Positions 9,079 through 17,176 of a stretch of DNA of 40,257 nt are shown here, in pieces (position 1 is the first letter of the stretch; every line of letters starts with the position of its first letter). The stretch spans positions 1 through 40,257 of the forward strand of contig NZ_ARYN01000025.1 in NCBI RefSeq assembly GCF_002094855.1. Reading direction: 5' to 3'. The translations under genes were made by a program, and so were the position numbers. This DNA is from Zunongwangia atlantica 22II14-10F7 (lineage in GTDB: Bacteria > Bacteroidota > Bacteroidia > Flavobacteriales > Flavobacteriaceae). The notes beneath the pieces are model-generated. The model made no database searches. It was not told the DNA's origin and saw only the letters and a list, made by a program, of their open reading frames with translations.

Positions 9079-9545
9079 TATCGATCTTCGGTGTTAAGTT
9101 GTAATACCAGGTTAGAGATCTTGGCCATCACATCGTCGGTTCTTGTTTCGCCAAGGGCATCGAGCAAGTAATCGAGTGCACCTGATTTTTTATAGATATC
9201 ATCAAAGAGTTGAAATTGTGGAAGATTAACCTGGTGTGGTTTTCGAAGCGTTTCTCCTTTTTGGTACCGGGAAGCTCTTAGGTAAATATTACCACCTTCA
9301 CGAACACCTGCTGCACCATAATGAAGGATGAAACCAACCTTGCTGGAGGTAAAGTTTAATCCTAATAATCTGTGCGTACCCATTTTGGCAGTTACACGGG
9401 TAGCCTCGAGAATGGGAATGTTATTCGCATCCCCCTGATTATGAATTTTTAGTTTGCGCTTAAGGATCGAGTGCACATAGTTTTCGGCCATCTGTGCGGC
9501 TCTTTTTCCTATCGCTTGCTCTTTGCTTTTAATATCTCCTGCCAT
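9078..9545 (-). CDS. putative neck/tail completion protein (HK97 gp10-like)
   Basis: A 155-residue protein immediately before the tape measure gene. The pattern of a helical N-terminus (KRAAQMAENYVHSIL), a central domain with GFILHYGAAGVREGG and a helical C-terminus resembles the HK97-gp10-type head-tail or tail-completion proteins. I cannot confirm this by alignment. It has its own late promoter (9550-9585). The -7 box of that promoter ends 4 bases before the ATG, so its mRNA should be leaderless. The stop overlaps the tape measure start by one base. Confidence 0.65.
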   Translation of the reverse strand: MAGDIKSKEQAIGKRAAQMAENYVHSILKRKLKIHNQGDANNIPILEATRVTAKMGTHRLLGLNFTSSKVGFILHYGAAGVREGGNIYLRASRYQKGETLRKPHQVNLPQFQLFDDIYKKSGALDYLLDALGETRTDDVMAKISNLVLQLNTEDR

Positions 9546-9549
9546 AATT

Positions 9550-9585
9550 CAAAATTGGCAGCTATGAAGCCCTTAAAAAAGGACA
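9550..9585 (-). promoter_or_regulatory. late-promoter repeat P1 (before the 9545 gene)
   Basis: On the minus strand: TGTCC, six T, AAGG, then the -7-like box CAATTTTG. The last G of the box is base 36 counted from the first T of TGTCC. Only AATT separates the box from ATG, predicting transcription start at or next to the start codon. It is one of eight copies with the same spacing. Confidence 0.75.
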
Positions 9586-9590
9586 GGCAA

Positions 9591-10100
9591 TTATGGACAG
9601 GCTGTGGCAATATCCTCCCAATCATCAGGATTTAATTTTAGAGATTCATTCCCCTCAAAAGTGCCTTGAAATCTATATCCGTAAAGATGTTCATTGAATA
9701 CCGGGCCATATTGTTTCCAGCTTACCGATGAAACTTTGAATTTGTTGTAAAGAATAGAATTGGGCTTCTTCGATTCGAATCGCATTCGAGCGATGACTTT
9801 TAATCCGATACGCTCACATTCATCGAGCATATTATTTTGTTGGTCGAAATTTCCTTTTTGCGGCCTTTGCCAGATTGTGAACGCGAAGAATCGACCTATC
9901 ACACTATTTTCGGGAAGCGATTTAGATCCATCGCCTTCCGGAGATTCTATACTCATGGCCGGAAAATTAATCCCAGATCTAAACGCACCAAAGAGTTCAT
10001 CTAGATCCATTCTGAAGAATGAGTTTTCAGGAAAGTCTTTTAATTGGAGATTTATATTTTCAAAAAAATCAACGACGATTTTGTGGGTTAGTTCCGGCAT
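9591..10100 (-). CDS. putative tail terminator / minor tail protein
   Basis: A 169-residue protein two genes before the tape measure. It has an N-terminal helix (THKIVVDFFENINLQL) and an alpha/beta core in which early and late strands surround a DECERIGLKVIARMR helix. It ends in an acidic tail. Size, fold pattern and position fit a tail-terminator or neck protein, but I do not recognise a specific family. Its start lies 32 bases inside the end of the preceding gene in another frame. That geometry recalls tail chaperone frameshift pairs, yet no canonical slippery heptamer is present at the overlap. Confidence 0.6.
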   Translation of the reverse strand: MPELTHKIVVDFFENINLQLKDFPENSFFRMDLDELFGAFRSGINFPAMSIESPEGDGSKSLPENSVIGRFFAFTIWQRPQKGNFDQQNNMLDECERIGLKVIARMRFESKKPNSILYNKFKVSSVSWKQYGPVFNEHLYGYRFQGTFEGNESLKLNPDDWEDIATACP

Positions 10101-10911
10101 TCTTTTTAGTCTTTTTCTCGTTTATTAATTCATTCTCGTAGGTGCTCAAAAACTTGTGCATGTTTATCCGTTCGGTTTGCTCGAGCTTAGAAGGATCAAA
10201 ATTTATTTTGAAGTTTAACAACTGACCGAATGGAGTGTATTGCGGATTTTGCTGAATTTTGGTTTTCTTCGTCTCCTTCGGTGGTTTGGGAAAAATATTA
10301 GGATAAAGTTTTACCATTTCATTCCGGCAACCTTCAAAAGTATAAGCAATGGCCAGCTTCTTTTCCGGAGCAACTTTTATCCATTTTTTGATTGATTTCT
10401 CCAGGATAACTTTGTTAAAAGGCCGTCTTATATCATAATCCGGATTTTTGGATCCTGCGCGGCGATAAAGTGTGGCACAAATTAAATCGAGATATCTTGC
10501 ATCATTTTTTAATCTCCAGTTAAAAAAAAGTGCGTCAACAAAACTGAACTCTTCCATCGAGAGGTTTTGGATCCTATTTGCCGGAGGGAAATGTATTTTA
10601 CCTCGAATCCTAAAAGCTTTAGGAAATACTGTCCTGGTATTTTCTTTATTGATGAAAGCAATATGATCTGCATATTCTTCCGGGGGAATTTGTACCAGGG
10701 CTATAAATTGAATCAGGAAATTATTGGAGCTAAGCAGTATTTTACAAATTCTCGAGTAAAGCCTATTAATTGCTGTATTTGATTCTTTAGGATAAAGCTC
10801 ATAGAATTTTCTAAAATGCTCTATGGCCACCGCAATTTTTCCCAGCTGCTTTTCGCTTAGTTCGTTCCATGATTTTGGAAGCTTGACAGTTAATGATAAG
10901 TTGATCCCCAT
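10069..10911 (-). CDS. phage structural-operon protein of unknown function
   Basis: A 280-residue mostly helical protein ending in a Lys/Asn-rich tail. No family recognised. An open frame continues to an ATG at 10965, but the late promoter P2 (10926-10961) lies inside that extension. Transcription would begin near 10921, so the ATG at 10911 (MGINLSLTVK) is the supported start. It stands between the lysis cassette and the tail completion genes, separated from the cassette by a terminator. The position before the tape measure operon makes a tail-assembly role possible, but nothing in the sequence proves it. Confidence 0.7.
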   Translation of the reverse strand: MGINLSLTVKLPKSWNELSEKQLGKIAVAIEHFRKFYELYPKESNTAINRLYSRICKILLSSNNFLIQFIALVQIPPEEYADHIAFINKENTRTVFPKAFRIRGKIHFPPANRIQNLSMEEFSFVDALFFNWRLKNDARYLDLICATLYRRAGSKNPDYDIRRPFNKVILEKSIKKWIKVAPEKKLAIAYTFEGCRNEMVKLYPNIFPKPPKETKKTKIQQNPQYTPFGQLLNFKINFDPSKLEQTERINMHKFLSTYENELINEKKTKKNAGTNPQNRR

Positions 10912-10925
10912 GCTTATATTTTCGA

Positions 10926-10961
10926 CTAAATTCGATAGCTGCGGTCCATAAAAAAAGGACA
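10926..10961 (-). promoter_or_regulatory. late-promoter repeat P2 (before the 10911 gene)
   Basis: Minus strand: TGTCC, seven T, then GAATTTAG as the -7-like box, again ending at base 36. The box is the least canonical of the set. The TGTCC-T run is also the 3' arm and T-tail of the terminator hairpin at 10954-10979, so one sequence appears to serve both functions. Confidence 0.65.
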
Positions 10962-10979
10962 GCAAAATAGCTGTCCTTT
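10954..10979 (-). terminator. intrinsic terminator after the lysis cassette
   Basis: A perfect 10-bp inverted repeat AAAGGACAGC / GCTGTCCTTT encloses a six-base loop and is followed on the minus strand by further T residues. It lies 25 bases after the stop of the spanin gene. Confidence 0.75.
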
Positions 10980-11003
10980 CAAAGCATAGGTATTAAGAAA
11001 AAA

Positions 11004-11492
11004 TCAGGGTTTGGGAGGTTTTGTTTTGAAGTGTAGAAATATCAATATAATTGCCACTATAATGCCGAAAATAAGACCAATGTTTAACCCCCAACTTGAG
11101 GACTGTCGATCGGTTATTTTTCCTTTTTCGGACACGTCTTTTTCTTTTTCGCTCTTTGATTGATCACTGGATTCGCGAGAAGTTTCTCTAATGGAATGAT
11201 CCTCTTCTCTTGTTTCTTTTTTGGAAATTGATACATCTGAATTGGTAACCGAGAGTGTGTCACCGCCGTAGATAATATTGATTGGATCTCTGGGATCCCG
11301 GGGACTAAAATTAAGATTCCAGGATTCTGAAACTCGAAAGAGGTCACTTTTAATTTTTTCATTTTCTAAAGTAGTAATATCATTTTGCTTCAGTTCAGAG
11401 ACCGATTCCTGCTTTTTGTGCGTCTCGACTTTTCTGGAGCTGCAGCTAGCCAGGAAGAATACAAAAGCGAATATTAAGCAGCGTTTAACCAT
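11004..11492 (-). CDS. unimolecular spanin (u-spanin) candidate
   Basis: A 162-residue lipoprotein with a type II signal peptide: basic start, hydrophobic core and lipobox L-A-S-C with acylated C17. A charged, Ser/Glu/Lys-rich periplasmic stretch (about 20-130) follows, then a single C-terminal membrane helix (about 135-155) and a short basic tail. An outer-membrane lipid anchor plus an inner-membrane C-terminal helix in one chain is the defining plan of u-spanins such as T1 gp11. These fuse the two membranes in the last step of lysis. The gene starts 19 bases inside the end of the endolysin gene and closes the lysis cassette. The family is called on topology and context; these proteins have little sequence conservation. 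Confidence 0.75.
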   Translation of the reverse strand: MVKRCLIFAFVFFLASCSSRKVETHKKQESVSELKQNDITTLENEKIKSDLFRVSESWNLNFSPRDPRDPINIIYGGDTLSVTNSDVSISKKETREEDHSIRETSRESSDQSKSEKEKDVSEKGKITDRQSSSWGLNIGLIFGIIVAIILIFLHFKTKPPKP

Positions 11493-12130
11493 CCTTCAAA
11501 TGTTTGAGTTTTTTCAATACGATCATTCAATCCATTGTAACCGCCATTGATTCGCTTTGTTAGTTGCTTAATCGAGGTGAGATCTGTTTTCTTAGCCAGG
11601 TTCCACAAATGGTTATTATCGAAATACCATAATGCACTTTCAAAATAGTATTTAGTGACCACGAGATCTGGATTGCACATGATTTCCTGATCGTTCATCG
11701 CATCAGCGAATAATTGGTAATTTCTGCGGCCGGTTAGTTGTAATGGCCCACGGCCACGAAATAACCAACCATCGCCCGAAGCTTCGTCACCATTTCCATT
11801 TTGGTTGGCATAAACAAAGTTTGCAATTTGCTCAGGCTTTCTTTCCAGGATCCTGGCCACTTGTTTTTCTGCTTCAGAAAGGATTCTGTTTCGATCGGTA
11901 TCAAAATCGTGGGAGAAGATCTGCAATAATCTTTCGTAAGAATAATTTAGGTTTTCAAACTGGCGCTGAAAATAATTAGATTCATGCGCACATTGCCCAG
12001 CAAAATTTGCGGTTTGCTCCTTAGTCAATTGAAAAGCGATTCGCATAGCATTAATTGTCTTGGGACCAAAAACACCATCCGGATCTAAACAATGATCTTT
12101 TTGAAATATCTGAAGCGGTTTTAAACTCAT
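11474..12130 (-). CDS. GH19-type endolysin
   Basis: A 218-residue muralytic enzyme that would cut peptidoglycan glycan strands at lysis. The first 32 residues form a peptidoglycan-binding-like repeat (LQIFQ...DGVFGPKTINAM). The rest is a glycoside hydrolase family 19 lysozyme-like domain with the likely catalytic Glu at E50 (in AHESNYF) and the family block GWLFRGRGPLQLTGRRNY at 121-138. There is no signal peptide, so it depends on the holin for export. ATGA overlap with the holin gene upstream and a 19-base overlap with the spanin gene downstream mark a compact lysis operon. Confidence 0.9.
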   Translation of the reverse strand: MSLKPLQIFQKDHCLDPDGVFGPKTINAMRIAFQLTKEQTANFAGQCAHESNYFQRQFENLNYSYERLLQIFSHDFDTDRNRILSEAEKQVARILERKPEQIANFVYANQNGNGDEASGDGWLFRGRGPLQLTGRRNYQLFADAMNDQEIMCNPDLVVTKYYFESALWYFDNNHLWNLAKKTDLTSIKQLTKRINGGYNGLNDRIEKTQTFEGWLNAA

Positions 12131-12483
12131 GGTGCAGGCGTGGTGTTATTTTGTTGTACTTGCCTAAGTTGACGATACTCGAATTCCTTGATAATTTTTT
12201 CAGGCATTTCTTCCAGTCGCCTGGTGGTATCATCGTGATAGTTTTTGTTTTGCTCCGCTATCTTTTCGGTTACATCTACAATTTTCCTATTGGTTTCATT
12301 TTGGTCTTTGCTTATTGTCATAAAAGCTTCTCCAAAATGATCAGCTCTTTGCCGATCGCTTTTCGAATAATCGTGAACCACTTTAAAAAGATAGCCTACG
12401 GCTATGATGAGCGTAAGAATAATTAATCCAGGAAGACCGTATTCAGAAAATTTAGACAATGATTCTGTTTGAAGTGCTAGCAT
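12127..12483 (-). CDS. holin-like protein with one membrane segment
   Basis: A 118-residue protein with a short N-terminus, one strong membrane helix (about 16-36, LPGLIILTLIIAVGYLF) and a long charged coiled-coil cytoplasmic tail ending in Pro/Asn-rich residues. Overlap with the endolysin start (ATGA) makes it the best holin candidate in the cassette. Single-span holins with charged tails are known, but they share no diagnostic motif. The two-span protein at 12900-13412 is the alternative holin. Confidence 0.7.
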   Translation of the reverse strand: MLALQTESLSKFSEYGLPGLIILTLIIAVGYLFKVVHDYSKSDRQRADHFGEAFMTISKDQNETNRKIVDVTEKIAEQNKNYHDDTTRRLEEMPEKIIKEFEYRQLRQVQQNNTTPAP

Positions 12484-12495
12484 AGTTTCTTTACG

Positions 12496-12897
12496 TTATT
12501 GATACCTCGGACTTTTATCATAGCCCTTATTATGTAGTGCATCCCTAATTCTAGCCTGGTCGAGTTTAGCCTGGTAAGGAGTGATTGTAAAATCGATTAA
12601 AGTTGCAGGCAAAATTCCGGTGCATCCTATACAGTGATTTTTGTGGCGATCGAAAATTTTGAAACGAAGAATGAATTCATATTCTTTTCCCTGGGAAATT
12701 TCCCTGGTCGATTCGATTTCAAAATGTCTTTTATTATATCGATCTGAGATCAGCATTTTACCTTCGTGGTTTAAAACGACTGTAGCCGGAATACTAATAG
12801 TGACCGAATCTTTAACCGGTTCTTTTTTTGATTTTTGCGCAAAGGCGTTGGTAGTGATTAGGAAGAACCCAATCAACAGTGTAAGAATTGTTTTCAT
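12496..12897 (-). CDS. secreted protein of the lysis region, unknown function
   Basis: A 133-residue protein with a clear signal peptide (MKTILTLLIGFFLITTNAFAQ, cleavage after AFA). A small beta-rich domain follows with a CIGC pair (mature part) that could form a disulfide or bind metal. An open frame extends to 12942, but the signal peptide fixes ATG 12897 as the start. It lies between a membrane protein and the holin candidate and is probably exported in the same late operon. Function is unknown. Confidence 0.7.
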   Translation of the reverse strand: MKTILTLLIGFFLITTNAFAQKSKKEPVKDSVTISIPATVVLNHEGKMLISDRYNKRHFEIESTREISQGKEYEFILRFKIFDRHKNHCIGCTGILPATLIDFTITPYQAKLDQARIRDALHNKGYDKSPRYQ

Positions 12898-12899
12898 TA

Positions 12900-13412
12900 T
12901 TAAAGTTTTGAGTTTACTTGATATTCCTGAACATCCTGCCAATGATCAGTTTTGAATTGTGCCGTTTCGATGCCGGATCTCATCGCTTTGATACAATGAT
13001 CTTTTTCGATCCAGTCGAGAAGTGCAACCATAAATTTTCCTTTTCGGTTTAAATGGTCCAGGTATAGATTCCACCCTAAAACTTCGCTTACGGTTTCGTG
13101 AGCGGCTCCGAAATTGTACAATCCTTCCTGGTCTTTTAAAAACAACCAGTTAAAGAAACCTCCAAAGGCTACATTGCCAAGTTGATCGAGGGCAATTGCG
13201 ATCGCTAAAAAAAATTGCTTGGTTCCTGAGATAATATCTCGAGCTTTTCGATTTTCTTTTGAAATAGAAACAACTACTTTCCAAATAATGGAAGCAATCA
13301 AGCAGGGAATAAAAAGCGCGAATGCTACGAGGATTAAAAAAAATGAAAGGAGTAACTGGCCAATATTACTGAAGAACTCAGACAACCAGGATTTAAAATT
13401 TGAGAGATTCAT
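12900..13412 (-). CDS. membrane protein at the head of the lysis operon
   Basis: A 170-residue protein with a long hydrophobic region (about 17-50, enough for one or two helices), a second hydrophobic stretch (about 66-92) and a soluble C-terminal half rich in Trp and His. It follows the late promoter P3 by 23 bases and starts the series that leads to holin, endolysin and spanin, so a lysis role (holin or antiholin) is possible. I recognise no family. Confidence 0.65.
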   Translation of the reverse strand: MNLSNFKSWLSEFFSNIGQLLLSFFLILVAFALFIPCLIASIIWKVVVSISKENRKARDIISGTKQFFLAIAIALDQLGNVAFGGFFNWLFLKDQEGLYNFGAAHETVSEVLGWNLYLDHLNRKGKFMVALLDWIEKDHCIKAMRSGIETAQFKTDHWQDVQEYQVNSKL

Positions 13413-13435
13413 CGGGTTCAGATTTTATGATAGAG

Positions 13436-13471
13436 TAAAAGTCTGAACCCAACGCTTTTAAAAAAAGGACA
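13436..13471 (-). promoter_or_regulatory. late-promoter repeat P3 (lysis operon)
   Basis: Minus strand: TGTCC, seven T, AAAAGCG, then GACTTTTA at the -7 position, ending at base 36. A 9-bp inverted repeat GGGTTCAGA / TCTGAACCC brackets the -7 box and the expected start site (about 13414-13450). It could be an extra operator or a 5' hairpin, and this copy alone has it. Confidence 0.65.
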
Positions 13472-13480
13472 GGAGGATTA

Positions 13481-15427
13481 TTAATCTAATTGGGTTAAAT
13501 CCCATTCGGTGTGATATAGTTGGTCTCCTGGATTAAAATAATTATTTCCTGAATTTTTAGTAAAATATAGGTGCAGCATGTCGGGGTTTTCAGCTTTTAT
13601 ATAAAAACCGCAAATTTTACAATTATCCCCACCATCGTAAGAACTAATATTATACAATAATTCAGTCGGGATAAAATCGCCATTATCACACAAACAAATA
13701 GCAACTTTTCGACCATCAACTTGATAATCAAACCCAATATTTAAACCTACTAAATACTGATTTCCATTTCTTTCAAAGTAAAAAGGTGGGCTAACATGAA
13801 TTAATCTTTCATCGGTCATGAAAGAAGTATTATCAAATCTACTCGTTAATCGCGTCCAATTATAGTTACTTCCATTATTGGTTGAAATTCCAAATCTGTT
13901 AATTCCGTCAAAATTAGATCCTGAATACCCTTTTGTATGATGAACACCAATAATACTTCCATCGTTTTGATTAAATGACCTAAAGTAACCTGTATGTGAT
14001 TCATCAGTTTGAAGCCCTAAAATAGTGCCGCGATCAGTCCATACGCAATTATGCAATTCTGCACCTCCTGCAGTTGTCAATAAATGAGTTTGTTGCGCGC
14101 TTCCGTTTGCTGGATCAGTTGCGTCCGTATGCATATACAAATGTATCGGTTCATTGTTTGGGTCATTCGGAACGTATTCCAAACAAGGTGTTTCCGCTTG
14201 GTATCCCTGCCATATAACGCCCTTTTCTTGGAAATCGCTTAAATCTACATTATCAGCATCTCCCCAAGCTATTTTTCCATTTTCACTTTGATTTGAATTG
14301 GAATCGTGATCGGTTGAATAAAGAACAATATATTTTTTTAATGTCGTTAACTCCGGGTATTTAGATGCCAATTGGATTTGTGGGAAATAAATTGAAGTTA
14401 AAGCGGAATTTTCCGCTTCTAAAACTAATGTACCATCCGGGGTTAAATCGTAAATCTGGCCATTATTAAATACGTAATTAAAATTGATATTTCCTGCGCT
14501 ACCTTTAGACTTTCCTAAAATAAACATTTCTAATCCGCATTGTGCCTGAGATAAATACATTGTACCCTGAACATTAAAAGCAAATAATGTTAAAGGATAT
14601 TCCGCAAGATCTTTTCCCGATGTTGGGGATGTTTTTGAAAGTGTATTTTCGTTTTCAAAAATATACGAATCATCTACATCAACGGATATATTTATTTGAG
14701 AATTAAAGGATTCTTCCACACCGCTTAAAGCAATATTATTACCTCCGTATAATATAAAATAAGCCGATCCATTGCTTGATCTATAAACGTTTATTTCTCC
14801 GTTAGAACCCCTTACACCACATAATCTTATTTCAGCACTTGTAGGCAATACATCGAATCCATTTAACAACAAATTTATATCTTCGGATTGAGCATGCACT
14901 GCGTGAACTGAAGGTGTATAATTCGTGGAAAAATATTGATCATTACCGCCTGAAACTCTGAATCCATAATTAGGAACAAATTCAACATCATTCGTACCTT
15001 CGTTTGTTAATCTGTGTTTTGTCGGATCCATCCAATTAAGGGTGCAGAATTCGTACAAAGAAGCATCATCTTGTTTGAAATAATATAAAAGATCGTTTTC
15101 AAGTAAATTAACCGATCTCAATTTTCTTACTATTCCATCGTTAATAAGATTTTGGCTAGCTAAAGGTGTAGTTATTGAGTTAGCGTTCGCATAATCTAAA
15201 ACAGCCTGATACAATGGATCGAATTCCGCAATGTCTTGAAGTTGAAATTGTATCACATCACTTTTCTGGCTTTCCGTACCATCATCGTAAACCAATGTAG
15301 ATTCTACACTTAGATTATCTCCTGGATTAAACCACGCAGCCACGTTAAAAGTTCCGGTTAAACTTAACGGATTTTCGTTTCTTTGAGTTCCGTCGATGTA
15401 GATATTTACTCCTATTATCGTTGCCAT
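13481..15427 (-). CDS. tail fibre / tailspike with propeller-like C-terminal half
   Basis: A 648-residue protein. The N-terminal 80 residues look like a small Ig-like attachment domain. The middle (about 110-330) is a beta-sandwich lectin- or laminin-G-like region. The C-terminal 300 residues repeat short beta-strands with motifs such as YIVLYSTDHD, ETPCLEYVPND and IHLYMHTD. These recall five-bladed propeller glycosidases (GH43/32-type) without being diagnostic. It lies in the late operon after portal and fibre-anchor genes. It probably binds, and may degrade, surface glycans of the host. Base use is slightly more AT-rich than in its neighbours, consistent with exchange of host-range modules. 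Confidence 0.75.
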   Translation of the reverse strand: MATIIGVNIYIDGTQRNENPLSLTGTFNVAAWFNPGDNLSVESTLVYDDGTESQKSDVIQFQLQDIAEFDPLYQAVLDYANANSITTPLASQNLINDGIVRKLRSVNLLENDLLYYFKQDDASLYEFCTLNWMDPTKHRLTNEGTNDVEFVPNYGFRVSGGNDQYFSTNYTPSVHAVHAQSEDINLLLNGFDVLPTSAEIRLCGVRGSNGEINVYRSSNGSAYFILYGGNNIALSGVEESFNSQINISVDVDDSYIFENENTLSKTSPTSGKDLAEYPLTLFAFNVQGTMYLSQAQCGLEMFILGKSKGSAGNINFNYVFNNGQIYDLTPDGTLVLEAENSALTSIYFPQIQLASKYPELTTLKKYIVLYSTDHDSNSNQSENGKIAWGDADNVDLSDFQEKGVIWQGYQAETPCLEYVPNDPNNEPIHLYMHTDATDPANGSAQQTHLLTTAGGAELHNCVWTDRGTILGLQTDESHTGYFRSFNQNDGSIIGVHHTKGYSGSNFDGINRFGISTNNGSNYNWTRLTSRFDNTSFMTDERLIHVSPPFYFERNGNQYLVGLNIGFDYQVDGRKVAICLCDNGDFIPTELLYNISSYDGGDNCKICGFYIKAENPDMLHLYFTKNSGNNYFNPGDQLYHTEWDLTQLD

Positions 15428-15429
15428 AA

Positions 15430-16236
15430 TTATTCTGTTACTTCGTAATCGAAAGATTCGCTGGTTATATTACTAATATTCATAGTTGGTGCGGTTGGCT
15501 GTGGTTCTGATGAGTTTCCAATATTCTGAAGTAGCCAAATATTAAGATCATTTTGATTGCTAAATGTCGGGTGTGTGCCGTATTCATTAGCCTCTATATT
15601 TGTGAATTCTGCAGCTTCTCCTGGAGGTCCCACTAAACTTTGAAGCCATTCTTCTTCGGTTCCCTGAAATCCATTAGCCTGGGCGATTTGATATGCAGAT
15701 TTACCTCGTAAGCTTTCTAACCATTCATCTTCAGATCCAACGAAGCCCCGAGCCACTGCAACCTGATAAGCTGAAATTCCGTTATTGCCATCTTTCCCAA
15801 AGGCATTCCATTTATTGTTATACCACAGATAAATGATTTTTTCATCCTTAACAATGTAAAAAATATCTTCCTGACCTTCGTCGGGACGATCGGCAATAGA
15901 ATTAAAGAATTGAACCGGAGCTTCATTTTCTGAGGCTATCCATTGTCCGTTTTCAAAAGTGGCCACAAATTGTGTATTTCCATTGGTGGGTATGATCACA
16001 GCCCAGCCATTTTCCACCGCATTGGGATAAGCTGCAGCTAGTGTAGCCAGCGAAGAATGAAAACGATAAAACTTTTCAGGATTTAAATTCGCTGCATCGT
16101 GTAAGTCGGCATGATCATTAAGTATTTCTGCGATTTCTTTAAAATCCTCTGCTGTCACCTCTGTTGGACGATTAACAGAAGGATTTACATTACGTTTTTC
16201 AGTTAAGTTAACCGATGGTCTCTTCGCATTTGCCAT
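15430..16236 (-). CDS. fibre-anchor protein with GxSAYQ repeats
   Basis: A 268-residue protein with an N-terminal helical virion-attachment region (to about 60), a small beta domain (65-145) and two tandem copies of a roughly 26-residue repeat. The repeat has the shape G-x-SAYQ-x-A-x-A-x-GF-x-G-(S/T)-E-(D/E)-EWL-x-SL at about 153-205. It is common in phage fibre and collagen-like linker proteins and is usually followed by a GPPG stretch, as here (GPPGE). The stop is 2 bases before the fibre gene start. It is likely to connect the fibre to the virion. Confidence 0.75.
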   Translation of the reverse strand: MANAKRPSVNLTEKRNVNPSVNRPTEVTAEDFKEIAEILNDHADLHDAANLNPEKFYRFHSSLATLAAAYPNAVENGWAVIIPTNGNTQFVATFENGQWIASENEAPVQFFNSIADRPDEGQEDIFYIVKDEKIIYLWYNNKWNAFGKDGNNGISAYQVAVARGFVGSEDEWLESLRGKSAYQIAQANGFQGTEEEWLQSLVGPPGEAAEFTNIEANEYGTHPTFSNQNDLNIWLLQNIGNSSEPQPTAPTMNISNITSESFDYEVTE

Positions 16237-16238
16237 AA

Positions 16239-17174
16239 TTAAAAGCTTACAATAGATTTACCGTCAATCACCGGGTTCGTGATTTTTTGTTTCTCGCGTT
16301 GATCATAATCTTGGAAGATTGCCGGAAACTTTTTGAGATGTCGAACTAGATCCTTTAAGATCTCATTAGCTTCGTTGGTTTTAGATTGCTCCAGTTTTAA
16401 AAGTTCCACCTGATCTGCCTTGGTTCTGGTCATTCCTGGGATCTCTTCGAAAACTGTAAACAAGCCTCGAGAGGAAAGTTCAAAAATTCCTTCTTTGGTA
16501 ATTTCAGCAATAGATAGGGATACTTGCGCCCATCGAGCTGTCTCAAGGGCTTTCTTTTCTTCAAGAGAATTTCCCTCTTTAATTTGTAAAAGCGTCTCAG
16601 CTCCCAACAGACCTTCAAAAAATTGTTTTTCTACTTTTCGCAAGAATGGACGTAAGGCGAGAAAGGTGAGACGGCTTTTAGATATATCGTAGTAATTTTG
16701 GAAATGTGCCGTTTGGCTACATAGTAACTCTTTAAAAATGGTGTATTGATCTGAATTCGTCCAGCTTTCAAATTTATCCTGGTTAGCTTCCATGATCTCG
16801 AGCGCCTGGTCGATCGCTTCTAGTCCGGAATTCAACAATTCAACTCGAAGATCTTTAATTTGCCACCATTCTGCAGGTTTTGAACTTTGAGACATGGAAA
16901 TATGTAAACCGCCATCGCTAGAGCTTACAATGCCTACTTTGGTATAGCTTAGCAAGGCTAAATTTGCAGAAGCCTCCTGAAGCAAATCAAACACTTCTTT
17001 TTCGATTTCCCCTTCCGGATCAGCATCGATCCAGGAATTATATAATTCCCTACCAATTACAGGAAGGATATGTTTTCGCTCTTGTTTTCTTACCTGGCTT
17101 TCGATAACCTCAAAGCTGAAATTGTAATTTACAATCGCGTATTTTTTAATGGTTTCAATATTCTTAACTAGCAT
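16239..17174 (-). CDS. DUF6712-like head-tail connector protein
   Basis: A 311-residue helical protein beginning with IETIKKYAIVNYNFSFEVI and then an I/LPVIGRELY motif. This pattern is familiar from a Bacteroidota phage family (DUF6712) that usually follows the portal. It is presumed to act in the neck or connector. It sits 2 bases from the portal stop and 2 bases from the fibre-anchor gene. No enzyme motifs are visible. The family assignment is from memory of sequence style, not alignment. Confidence 0.65.
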   Translation of the reverse strand: MLVKNIETIKKYAIVNYNFSFEVIESQVRKQERKHILPVIGRELYNSWIDADPEGEIEKEVFDLLQEASANLALLSYTKVGIVSSSDGGLHISMSQSSKPAEWWQIKDLRVELLNSGLEAIDQALEIMEANQDKFESWTNSDQYTIFKELLCSQTAHFQNYYDISKSRLTFLALRPFLRKVEKQFFEGLLGAETLLQIKEGNSLEEKKALETARWAQVSLSIAEITKEGIFELSSRGLFTVFEEIPGMTRTKADQVELLKLEQSKTNEANEILKDLVRHLKKFPAIFQDYDQREKQKITNPVIDGKSIVSF

Positions 17175-17176
17175 AA

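Noticed and set aside
10069-10100. Programmed frameshift joining the 10911 and 10100 genes as a tail chaperone pair
   Set aside because: The overlap has only five A before G and no X-XXY-YYZ heptamer in frame, and the downstream gene has its own ATG.
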